From JALZOC01 sp035758845 (GTDB taxonomy: Bacteria; Acidobacteriota; Vicinamibacteria; Vicinamibacterales; 2-12-FULL-66-21): a DNA stretch of 64,000 nt. The notes beneath the pieces are model-generated. The model was not told where the DNA came from. It ran no database searches and saw only the letters and a program-made list of their open reading frames with translations. Shown one piece after another: positions 35,717 through 43,241 of the stretch. A program made the position numbers and the translations under genes. Location of the stretch: contig DASTVZ010000104.1 of NCBI GenBank assembly GCA_035758845.1, forward strand, positions 1 to 64,000, read 5' to 3'. Positions within the stretch are counted from its first letter, which is position 1, and every line of letters begins with the position of its first letter.

Positions 35717-36764
35717 CGAACTCATGGTCAACGATTCGTCCGATCGGATGCCCTGGGGCGCGTCCGCTCGCACGTTCCCCCGCATGCACGACATGTCGGC
35801 GCGGAAGACGACCGATGTGCGGCCCCCGGCCACGAGTGAAAGCGTTTGGGAGTCGCCGGCAATTCGACGCGCGCTGCAGCAGGCCGAACAGGTTGCCCCG
35901 CTGCCTTCGACGGTGCTCCTGCTCGGAGAAACCGGTGTGGGAAAGGAAGTCCTGGCCAACACGATTCACGAGTTGAGTCCACGCCGTCATCGCCCGATGA
36001 TTCGCGTGAGCTGCGCCGCGATCCCGACCACGCTGATCGAAAGCGAACTATTCGGCCACGAGCGCGGTGCCTACACCGGCGCGGTCGGCCGCCAGATCGG
36101 ACGATTCGAGGCGGCGGACCAATCGACATTGTTTCTCGACGAGATCGGTGAATTATCGGCCGATGTGCAGGTCAAGCTGCTTCGAGTTCTTCAGGATCAG
36201 GTTATTGAACGGTTGGGGAGTACCCAGCCGGTCAAGGTTAACGTGCGGATCATCGCGGCGACCAACCGCGACCTCGAAAAGGCCGTCGCCGAAGGAAGAT
36301 TCCGCGAAGACTTGTACTATCGGTTGAACGTGTTTCCGATCGAGATCCCGCCTCTCCGCGACCGGGTTGAAGACGTTGGTCCACTGGCGTGGCAGTGCGT
36401 TCGCGAATTCTCGAAGTCCCTCGACAAGTCGATTGAGTCGATTTCCGTTGAATCGATCCGGGAGATGGAGCGCTATCACTGGCCTGGCAACGTGCGCGAG
36501 CTGCGAAATGTGATCGAACGCGCGGTCATCCTCGCCAAGGGTCCGCAGTTGACGATCGCGATGCCGCAACCGAGGCCGTCGCCGCGCTTCCAGCCGTCAC
36601 TGACTCTCAGGAATGTACAGATCGAACACATTCGCGCGACGCTCCAGAGTACGAACTGGCGGATCCGCGGCGCCGGTGGCGCAGCCGAACGACTCGGATT
36701 GAAGCCCACGACGCTCGAGACACGGATGGCGAAGCTGGGAGTCACCCGACCCGTGCAATCGTAG
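35700..36764 (+). CDS. Sigma-54-dependent transcriptional activator
   Basis: The 354-residue protein has a short N-terminus (about 50 residues) without a receiver or GAF domain, then the AAA+ sigma-54 interaction domain: Walker A GETGVGKE (76-83), the sigma-54 contact loop GAYTGA (123-128; the usual Phe is Tyr), Walker B TLFLDEIGEL (143-152), Arg finger region RLNVFPIEIPPLRDR, and a Fis-like helix-turn-helix (about 305-348). It drives sigma-54 promoters. With no sensor domain, activity must be set by amount or by another protein, perhaps the preceding AraC-type gene. An ATG at 35724 is an alternative start. Confidence 0.9.
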   Translation: MFARGSELMVNDSSDRMPWGASARTFPRMHDMSARKTTDVRPPATSESVWESPAIRRALQQAEQVAPLPSTVLLLGETGVGKEVLANTIHELSPRRHRPMIRVSCAAIPTTLIESELFGHERGAYTGAVGRQIGRFEAADQSTLFLDEIGELSADVQVKLLRVLQDQVIERLGSTQPVKVNVRIIAATNRDLEKAVAEGRFREDLYYRLNVFPIEIPPLRDRVEDVGPLAWQCVREFSKSLDKSIESISVESIREMERYHWPGNVRELRNVIERAVILAKGPQLTIAMPQPRPSPRFQPSLTLRNVQIEHIRATLQSTNWRIRGAGGAAERLGLKPTTLETRMAKLGVTRPVQS

Positions 36765-36934
36765 GAACCCGCTGCTCGCGCCGACCAGGAAAAAAGTGTA
36801 AGCCGGCGTCAAAAGCTGCTACGGCGGCCGCCCCATCGGAAGGGGGGGACGGCGCGATAACCCCTGCCGTTCCAGCGTTTATAAATCCCAGTTCAACCTG
36901 CCCGGCCGGCATTGAAATTGACCATGCCACCGGA

Positions 36935-37438
36935 ATGCCTCCAGGTCAGGTCCAAGCCTGCCTTCGCGCTGCGATGGCCGCTGTTCTGAGTGTCGCAGCG
37001 GTACCAGCAGTCGCGACGGCTCAGCAGGTTGTCCCCGTAGCGGATCGCGCTAGAGGAGCCGAACAGGTCGTCGTCGGACGTGTCTCTTCGGTGACACCGG
37101 TCTGGCGCGAGAACGACTTCGGCGATCGACTGATCGTTTCCGTCCTCCACGTGATCGTCGACGAAAGTTTGAAGGGATCGTCGCAACCAGCGATCGACGT
37201 CGAGGTCGAAGGGGGCACGATCGGCAGCCTCACGCTTCGCGTTTCGGATCTCGACACGTTTGTGACCGGCGATCGCGCGGTCTTTTATGTCCAGCACAAT
37301 CGCCGAGGTGGACTGATTCCGCACCGAAGAGGACTTGGACTGCAGAAGCTTGATAATGCCGGGCGCGTCCGTGGAAGCGGCATGACGCTCGATCAGGTCC
37401 GTCGGGAAGTTCGCGCAGGAGCGTCGCGCCAGCCGTGA
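36935..37438 (+). CDS. Hypothetical exported protein paired with a matrixin
   Basis: The 167-residue protein has a signal peptide (about 1-29, ending VATAQ) and an all-beta domain (AEQVVVGRVSSVTPVWRENDFGDRLIVSVLHVIVDE, then DLDTFVTGDRAVFYV), followed by a basic C-terminal tail. Its stop overlaps the GTG start of the metalloprotease gene by four bases. I know similar small beta proteins next to matrixin-like proteases in this group, but not a function; it could be a chaperone, inhibitor or binding partner. The ATG at 36974 is an alternative start. Confidence 0.75.
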   Translation: MPPGQVQACLRAAMAAVLSVAAVPAVATAQQVVPVADRARGAEQVVVGRVSSVTPVWRENDFGDRLIVSVLHVIVDESLKGSSQPAIDVEVEGGTIGSLTLRVSDLDTFVTGDRAVFYVQHNRRGGLIPHRRGLGLQKLDNAGRVRGSGMTLDQVRREVRAGASRQP

Positions 37439-38073
37439 AAATCAAACCGCTTCTCGCAACCGTCACAGCGTCGATCGCGATCGCGACGATCACGCCCGGC
37501 CGTGTCGGCGCGTACGGCGTCCTTGGCTACAGTTGGCAGCAGCCAGTGGTTCCGTACTACATCAATACCGCGAACATGGACGTGGCAACGACGGCGATCG
37601 AGCCAGCGATCCGAACCGCCGCCACGGCGTGGCCGCAGCAGTCAGGCGCATCGTTCGCATTCGCTTTTGCCGGGTTCAGTACGCAGGCAACGAATACCAA
37701 CGACGGCATCAACCTGATCATGTTCCGGAATGCGTCGAGCGGCTCCGCCCTGGCCACGACCTATAGCTGGTTCTCAGGGACACGAATGATCGATGCCGAC
37801 ATCGTGTTCTGGGACGCGAACTTTCTGTTCTTCACCGGATCGAGCGGCTGCTCGGGAGGCTTCTACATCGAAGACGTCGCGACGCACGAATTCGGACACG
37901 CGCTCGGACTCGGGCACTCGGCCGTGGCCACCGCGACGATGTATCCCTCGATCTCGACGTGCAGTCAGCAGGCGCGGTCACTCGATGCGGATGACATCGC
38001 TGGTGTCCTCTCGCTATATCCGTCGACAGCGATGGCGCCAACTCCACCAACCGGATTGCGGGTTATCAAGTAG
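37435..38073 (+). CDS. Exported matrixin-type (M10) zinc metalloprotease
   Basis: The 212-residue protein has a signal peptide (about 1-26) and a small metzincin domain. The zinc site is complete: HEFGHALGLGH with His151, His155, His161 and catalytic Glu152, and a Met-turn at Met169 in ATMYPS. Matrixins are extracellular endopeptidases; there is no obvious propeptide cysteine switch. The GTG start overlaps the stop of the preceding gene. Its last eight bases overlap the convergent CoA-ligase gene. Confidence 0.88.
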   Translation: MKIKPLLATVTASIAIATITPGRVGAYGVLGYSWQQPVVPYYINTANMDVATTAIEPAIRTAATAWPQQSGASFAFAFAGFSTQATNTNDGINLIMFRNASSGSALATTYSWFSGTRMIDADIVFWDANFLFFTGSSGCSGGFYIEDVATHEFGHALGLGHSAVATATMYPSISTCSQQARSLDADDIAGVLSLYPSTAMAPTPPTGLRVIK

Positions 38074-39628
38074 CTGACTGCACCAGCTCTCGCAACTTGT
38101 ACCGCTGCAGTTTCCCCGTCGCCGTCGTCGGCAGCGAGTCGACGAACTCGATCCAGCGAGGCCGCTTGTACGCGGCCAGCCGCTCCGTTGCGAACTGCTG
38201 CAGCTCCGCCGCGAGTTCGCCCCCCGGATCCGGCACCTTTGCTACGACAAACGCGACTGGCTTGATCAAACCATCGCGGTCGGCGCGACCGGTTACGCCA
38301 CAAGCCCGGACGGACGCATGTTCGAGCAGCGCATGCTCCAGTTCGATCGGGCTGACCCAGATCCCTCCGACTTTCAACATGTCGTCGGAACGTCCAGCAA
38401 ACCAGAAGAATCCATCCTCGTCGTGATAGTAGTGATCGCCAGTGCGAATCCAGTGACCGGCGATGGTTTCCTTCGTCTGTTCGTGACGATTCCAGTAATA
38501 CGCACACGTCGAATCACCGCGAATCAGCAAGTTGCCAATCTCGCCGACGGCGACTGGCATTTCGTTGTCGTCCACGAGTCTGGCTTCATACCCCGGCACG
38601 AGCACACCGCTCGAGCCAGGACGGATCTGGTTCGCCGTGTTTGAAATAAAGATGTGCAGCACCTCGGTCGATCCGATCCCGTCGAGGATCTCCAGGTCGA
38701 ATCGTTCCTTGAACCGCTTGAAGACGGCAGCCGGAAGCGCCTCGCCAGCCGACACCGCGAATCGAATGCTCGACAGGTCGAACTCGCGATTGGTGTCGTG
38801 GTGCGCCAGCATCATCGCGTAATGCGTCGGAACGGAGAAGAAGAGCGTCGGACGATACTGCTCGATCACTTGATACACGGCCTGCGGACTCGTCGGTCCG
38901 GGCGAAAGGATACTCGTCGCACCCACGGAGAAGGGAAAGTACATCGCGTTGCCAAGACCGTAGGCAAAGAACAGCCTGGCGACGCTGAAGCAGCGGTCCG
39001 CGGATCTAATGCCCAGCACGCCACGCGCGTAGTTGTCAGCACAGACGACCATATCGTGCTGCAGGTGGACACAGGCTTTCGGCCGGCCCGTGCTGCCGGA
39101 GGAATACAGCCAGAACGCGGGTGCGTCGCGACTCGTTGACTCGGCTATGAGATCAGGTGACGCCGCCTCGATCAGATCATCGAACGCAATCGTTTCATCG
39201 TCTTGATCCGCGTCGGCGACGACGACGTGTTGGACCCACGGGCATCGGCGCAGCGCGTCGGCCACACGCGAGCGGAGCGACGCGCTCAAAACCATCACGC
39301 GCGCACGTGAATCGTTCAGGACGTACTCGTAATCAGCGGCGGTCCATAGGGTATTGGTGGGAATTGGGACGGCGCCGATCTTGATCGCGCCGAAGAAGCT
39401 GTACACCATCTCCGGGGAATCAAGCATCAACAGGACGACACGCTCTTCGGGACGAACCCCCAGTTCGTGCCGAAACGCGGAGCCTATGCGATTGACGTTC
39501 TCATGCAGGGTCGAGTACGAGATGTATCGTTCTCCGCACTCAATCGCAATCGCATCGCCACGACCTTCGGTTAAATGCCGATCGACAAAATACGTGGCAG
39601 CATTGAAAACACCAGGGCGCGTTGACAT
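38066..39628 (-). CDS. Benzoate-CoA ligase-like AMP-binding enzyme
   Basis: The 520-residue protein is a full-length acyl/aryl-CoA synthetase: AMP/ATP loop YSSGSTGRPKA, LDGIGSTEVLH, the TGD motif in WIRTGDHYYHDEDGFFWFAGRSDDMLK, and the catalytic Lys in TTATGKLQRYKLR. N-terminal FNAATYFVDRHLTEGRGD and HIFISNTANQIRPGSSG are the pattern of benzoate-CoA ligases (BadA/BclA type), so the substrate is probably benzoate or a related aromatic or short acid; this needs pocket analysis. The ATG at 39628 is chosen because the longer reading upstream lacks the family start. No aromatic-degradation genes are adjacent. Confidence 0.88.
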   Translation of the reverse strand: MSTRPGVFNAATYFVDRHLTEGRGDAIAIECGERYISYSTLHENVNRIGSAFRHELGVRPEERVVLLMLDSPEMVYSFFGAIKIGAVPIPTNTLWTAADYEYVLNDSRARVMVLSASLRSRVADALRRCPWVQHVVVADADQDDETIAFDDLIEAASPDLIAESTSRDAPAFWLYSSGSTGRPKACVHLQHDMVVCADNYARGVLGIRSADRCFSVARLFFAYGLGNAMYFPFSVGATSILSPGPTSPQAVYQVIEQYRPTLFFSVPTHYAMMLAHHDTNREFDLSSIRFAVSAGEALPAAVFKRFKERFDLEILDGIGSTEVLHIFISNTANQIRPGSSGVLVPGYEARLVDDNEMPVAVGEIGNLLIRGDSTCAYYWNRHEQTKETIAGHWIRTGDHYYHDEDGFFWFAGRSDDMLKVGGIWVSPIELEHALLEHASVRACGVTGRADRDGLIKPVAFVVAKVPDPGGELAAELQQFATERLAAYKRPRWIEFVDSLPTTATGKLQRYKLRELVQSAT

Positions 39629-39641
39629 TCCTACCCCACGC

Positions 39642-39691
39642 TTCCGCCTTGGCGCGAGGCGCCAAGGCGGAACCTCGCCGGAGCCTTGGCG
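39642..39691. repeat. Overlapping hairpins (REP-like) before the CoA-ligase gene
   Basis: TTCCGCCTTGGCGC (39642-39655) pairs perfectly with 39659-39672 over a three-base loop. The right arm can instead pair through nine bases (39660-39668) with GCCTTGGCG at 39683-39691, so two mutually exclusive hairpins exist. The region lies between the propeller gene end and the ligase start. It resembles REP-type elements known in Acidobacteriota, or an attenuator. Confidence 0.7.
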
Positions 39692-39707
39692 TAGACGGGC
39701 GACTCGA

Positions 39708-41522
39708 TCACTGGCCGGTTGTTGGACGGCGCTCGTCGTTGAACCCGAACGCGTAGAGCGTTCCGTCGTGGGTTCCGACGTACACCTGTCCGCCGTTGCT
39801 CCAAAAACTCCCGGGCGAGGCAAAATCTGTCATCGCCGTCCCGCTGTTCCAAAAGCGTTTTCCGGTGGCCCCATCGTACGCATGGAGCACGGCGGCAGTG
39901 CCCCGACCGGTTGGCGTTGTCGGGGCGCCCGACGCGAGAGTGAACACAACGCCGTTTACGATGAGTGGCGTCCCTGGCGCTGACAAGTTGTGAGAAACCC
40001 AGGCTGGTTCGAGCGAAACCAAACCGCCAGCATCGGACAGTTTCGTCGCGACCACTGCTCCGGCCGAAACCGGACCATTGGTCGGCGAGAGTCCTGCCGC
40101 CAATGCGCCTGAGACTGGAACCAGGATCCATGTCGATCCTATCGCCGATGCCGCGGATGTCGCGCCCGCGGGTGGTGCGGCCGCGCCGGAGACGGCAGAC
40201 TGCTGCCAGGCCGCGAGCGCATCGGCGTTAACCGAACCTCCCTTCGCGACGAACGGCTTCGACACGAACAACGCCGTCGAGTGATTCTGTCCACCAAGCG
40301 ACGCGACGTCGAGCAGCACCACGCGTCCATCTTTCGTTGCCGCTGCAACGACTTGCTTGCCGTTGTGTTCGATGATCGTCGGACCGGTCACAAACTCAGT
40401 GGTTGGTTGTGTGAACCAGTCCTTCACCGTCAGTGTCTTCGGATCGAGCGCGACGATGGCATTTGCTTTCCCGTCTCCGCTCGCCCGTCCGGCGCCGATC
40501 GATGCGATGAGTGTGTTATCAGAAGTGAACGCCACGGCCCCGACCACCGGGCCGCCGTTTGTTTTCCAGGACACCACCGGTTTCGTCTCGCTATCGAGAT
40601 CGATCGCCCACACTCCGCTTGGCACGCCGGCGCATTCTCCTATCGTCGCGGCATACAACGTGGTGCCGACCGCAATGGGGGCAGACCAGCGCGCGTTGGC
40701 AGGAAGGAATGCCGCCGGCCGCTGAATGTCCTTGCCCGACGGGAGACCGACGACGTGCAACATGCCGTCGCTGGAAATCACATAGGCAACACCGGATGGT
40801 CGAAACAACATACCGAAGCCGCCGCCCTGTTCGACTGGCGGCGCGCCCGGAATCCGATCGACCTGTTGACCGCCGCGCCCGCCGCCGGGTGCGGGCGGTC
40901 CGCCGCCGCGAGCGGCGCCCGGGGCGCCACCCGCGCCGCGTGCGCCTGCCCCACCGTCGCCCGCCCGACCGGGTCCCGCCCCGCGTCCTTCGAGCGGCAC
41001 ACCTTCACCAGGCTCTCCCAGAAGACTGCGGTAACCGACCGCACCACGACCGAAACTCAATCCTGCAGAACCCGCGGTTGCGGACGCGTCAAGTCGAACG
41101 ATACGAGTCGCAGCCGATGCGATACCGCCGGGGCACTGCGGCGTCGCCGCCGGCATCACGGCGTCGAAATGCCTCTGCCAGACGACGTAGCCTGTATCGT
41201 TGTCGATCGCGTACACGTTGTTTGAGCTGCCTGCGACAATCGTCATCGGCACGAACAACGTCACGCCTGCTGCGCTCACGCCCTGAGCGAGACCGTTCAA
41301 TCCGCGCGGCTGGTTATCGAGCTTGGATTTCCACTGACGGTCGAACCCGGGCTTCGACATTGTCGCCACAGACACTTTGTCGTCAACGCGGATCCACGAT
41401 GTCCGCTGCGCGTCGGCGAACGCGGTGAGCCATTGCGAGCCGCCGCGACCGGGTTGCGTGAACACGACGCCGCCCACCAGGACGATCGCGGGAATTGCAG
41501 CCAGACCGACTCGTTTTCTCAT
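39708..41522 (-). CDS. Exported PQQ-type beta-propeller protein
   Basis: The 604-residue protein has a signal peptide (MRKRVGLAAIPAIVLVGG...) and PQQ-dehydrogenase-like propeller blades: NVYAIDNDTGYVVWQRHF, GMLHVVGLPSGKDI, LHAYDGATGKRFWNSGT, GQVYVGTHDGTLYAFGF. A Gly/Arg/Pro/Ala-rich insertion of about 50 residues (near 190-245) interrupts the blades. No heme motif is present, and PQQ-binding residues cannot be confirmed, so it may be a scaffold rather than an enzyme. Its ATG overlaps the stop of the upstream propeller gene (ATGA). The two look like a duplicated pair. Confidence 0.85.
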   Translation of the reverse strand: MRKRVGLAAIPAIVLVGGVVFTQPGRGGSQWLTAFADAQRTSWIRVDDKVSVATMSKPGFDRQWKSKLDNQPRGLNGLAQGVSAAGVTLFVPMTIVAGSSNNVYAIDNDTGYVVWQRHFDAVMPAATPQCPGGIASAATRIVRLDASATAGSAGLSFGRGAVGYRSLLGEPGEGVPLEGRGAGPGRAGDGGAGARGAGGAPGAARGGGPPAPGGGRGGQQVDRIPGAPPVEQGGGFGMLFRPSGVAYVISSDGMLHVVGLPSGKDIQRPAAFLPANARWSAPIAVGTTLYAATIGECAGVPSGVWAIDLDSETKPVVSWKTNGGPVVGAVAFTSDNTLIASIGAGRASGDGKANAIVALDPKTLTVKDWFTQPTTEFVTGPTIIEHNGKQVVAAATKDGRVVLLDVASLGGQNHSTALFVSKPFVAKGGSVNADALAAWQQSAVSGAAAPPAGATSAASAIGSTWILVPVSGALAAGLSPTNGPVSAGAVVATKLSDAGGLVSLEPAWVSHNLSAPGTPLIVNGVVFTLASGAPTTPTGRGTAAVLHAYDGATGKRFWNSGTAMTDFASPGSFWSNGGQVYVGTHDGTLYAFGFNDERRPTTGQ

Positions 41523-43093
41523 TTCGCCACACCAAAGCAATAAAGGGTGCCGTCGAACGTTGCGATGTAGGCACGTCCATTTGCGACGGTCAGACCGCTG
41601 AAGTGGTTCCAGGATTCGATCTGAGTGCCGCTCGACCAGAGCTCCTTCCCTGTCTGCGCGTCGAGCGCGTATAGCGCGGCGCGACGTGAGGTTGGAATCC
41701 GCCGCGCCGGTCCTGAGCTGAGGCCGCCGCCATACACCGAGCCGCCGGGTTCGTTCCAGCCGCGATCGGGCATCACTTGCGTCGCGTCTTCGCCGGCCGC
41801 ATAGGCGAACACGACGCCATTGGCGATGACCGCCTCTTCAGCGAGATCCATGTCGCGCGAGAGCCATGCCGCGGTCAGCTGCCATTTGCCAGCGCGCTCT
41901 TCGAGCTTGAACGCCGCAACCCCGCCGCCTTTGGGCCGCGCATGTTCGATCGGCGCCTTGAACTGCGTGCTCACGGGCCCCCAGAACGGTACGAGGACCC
42001 ACTGCGCATTCTTTTCGTCCTGCCACGCGCTCAGCGCGCCCCAGACGCCGCGCGCGTCAAACGCCTGCGCGTCATTGCAGATCAAGGGGGTGGTATGCAG
42101 GCTGCTCCGATGATCCTCGCCGCCGAGTGCCTCACGATCCAGTAACCACAGTCGGCATTCCTTGCTCGTGCCGACGAGAAACTTGCGATTTCGATAGTCG
42201 AACGCGACCGGCGTGGTATTGACATCGAGATCCCGTCGCCACAACCAGTTCGCGTTGGGCGCAGCGAAGTAATCGGCGAGTTGCAGCTGTTTCTTCTCGT
42301 CGAGTTTGACGCCGACGATGCCGTTGCCAAGACGCTTGTTGACGGGATCGAACATCGCGTCGCCGGTGCCGAGATAAACGGTGCCGTCCGAAGCGATCGA
42401 CGCACCGCGACGACCCCACAGGCCGCCGCCCGCTGGAATGAAGGCGCTCGCGCGACGCGAGGCGAGGTCGTACGAATAGAACGCATTCGTCAGGCCGCCG
42501 CAGCCCTGAGCGGTCGCGGTGTAGATCACGCCGTTGTGCAGGTTGAGCGCGTACGGCTTGCCGCCCCCCGGGAGGAACTTCTCAGCCGGGACGACATCCT
42601 GACCGTCTGCCAGATTGATCTGCCGCAGCCGCCCATCCCACGACACTGCATACACGGTGTACTTTCCCGGCGACGTCTCCGCTAGGGTCGGCACCGCGGT
42701 CTGACCGCCCGGACACAACGTATCGTTCGTCCCCCCAGGATTCGCGAGGGTGCTGTCGAAGTGACGGTGCCAGATCTGACGGCCGGTCGCTACGTCTATG
42801 CCAAACAGATCGTCGGAGACACCGGCGACCACCGCCAGTTCGCGAGTGCCCTGCGCCGTCGTCACGCGCTCGGCCACGAGCGGCGCAAACAGGTTGTGCA
42901 TCGCGCGCGGCGTGCTTTCGAGCTTCAATTTCCATTGCAGCTTCGTGCTGCCCACGTTGCCGGGAGTGAATATCTTCTCGTCGCGCACCCAGCCAGTTCG
43001 CCCGTTGTCGACGCCCTCGGTCAAAAAGTCCACTGCTCCAGTGGTCACGGACGACAGAAGCAGAAGGACAACTCCAATCCTGACGATTCGCAT
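41519..43093 (-). CDS. Exported PQQ-type beta-propeller protein
   Basis: The 524-residue protein has a signal peptide and PQQ-like propeller repeats (LFGIDVATGRQIWHRHF, LYALDAQTGKELWSSGT, GRAYIATFDGTLYCFGV). It matches the downstream propeller protein in several positions, notably RHFDS.../RHFDAV and PGGQTAVPT/PGGIASAAT, but lacks the Gly-rich insert. Four Cys (in LCPGGQ, GCGG, KECRLW, YCFG) may form disulfides. The pair is translationally coupled. The start at 43093 is supported by the signal peptide; a longer reading extends into a non-coding gap. Function is inferred only as periplasmic quinoprotein-like. Confidence 0.85.
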   Translation of the reverse strand: MRIVRIGVVLLLLSSVTTGAVDFLTEGVDNGRTGWVRDEKIFTPGNVGSTKLQWKLKLESTPRAMHNLFAPLVAERVTTAQGTRELAVVAGVSDDLFGIDVATGRQIWHRHFDSTLANPGGTNDTLCPGGQTAVPTLAETSPGKYTVYAVSWDGRLRQINLADGQDVVPAEKFLPGGGKPYALNLHNGVIYTATAQGCGGLTNAFYSYDLASRRASAFIPAGGGLWGRRGASIASDGTVYLGTGDAMFDPVNKRLGNGIVGVKLDEKKQLQLADYFAAPNANWLWRRDLDVNTTPVAFDYRNRKFLVGTSKECRLWLLDREALGGEDHRSSLHTTPLICNDAQAFDARGVWGALSAWQDEKNAQWVLVPFWGPVSTQFKAPIEHARPKGGGVAAFKLEERAGKWQLTAAWLSRDMDLAEEAVIANGVVFAYAAGEDATQVMPDRGWNEPGGSVYGGGLSSGPARRIPTSRRAALYALDAQTGKELWSSGTQIESWNHFSGLTVANGRAYIATFDGTLYCFGVAK

Positions 43094-43241
43094 GTCTAGT
43101 GACCTACTTGTTGAGGAGAGACGGAAATCATACGCATCGGGCGGGCAGGCGACAAGACGTTCCGCGAGAGGCAGCAACGAGGCGTATTTCCCCCACTTCA
43201 GTCTAGCTCCGGCGCTGTGGAGCCAAGTGAGATTGCCACCG

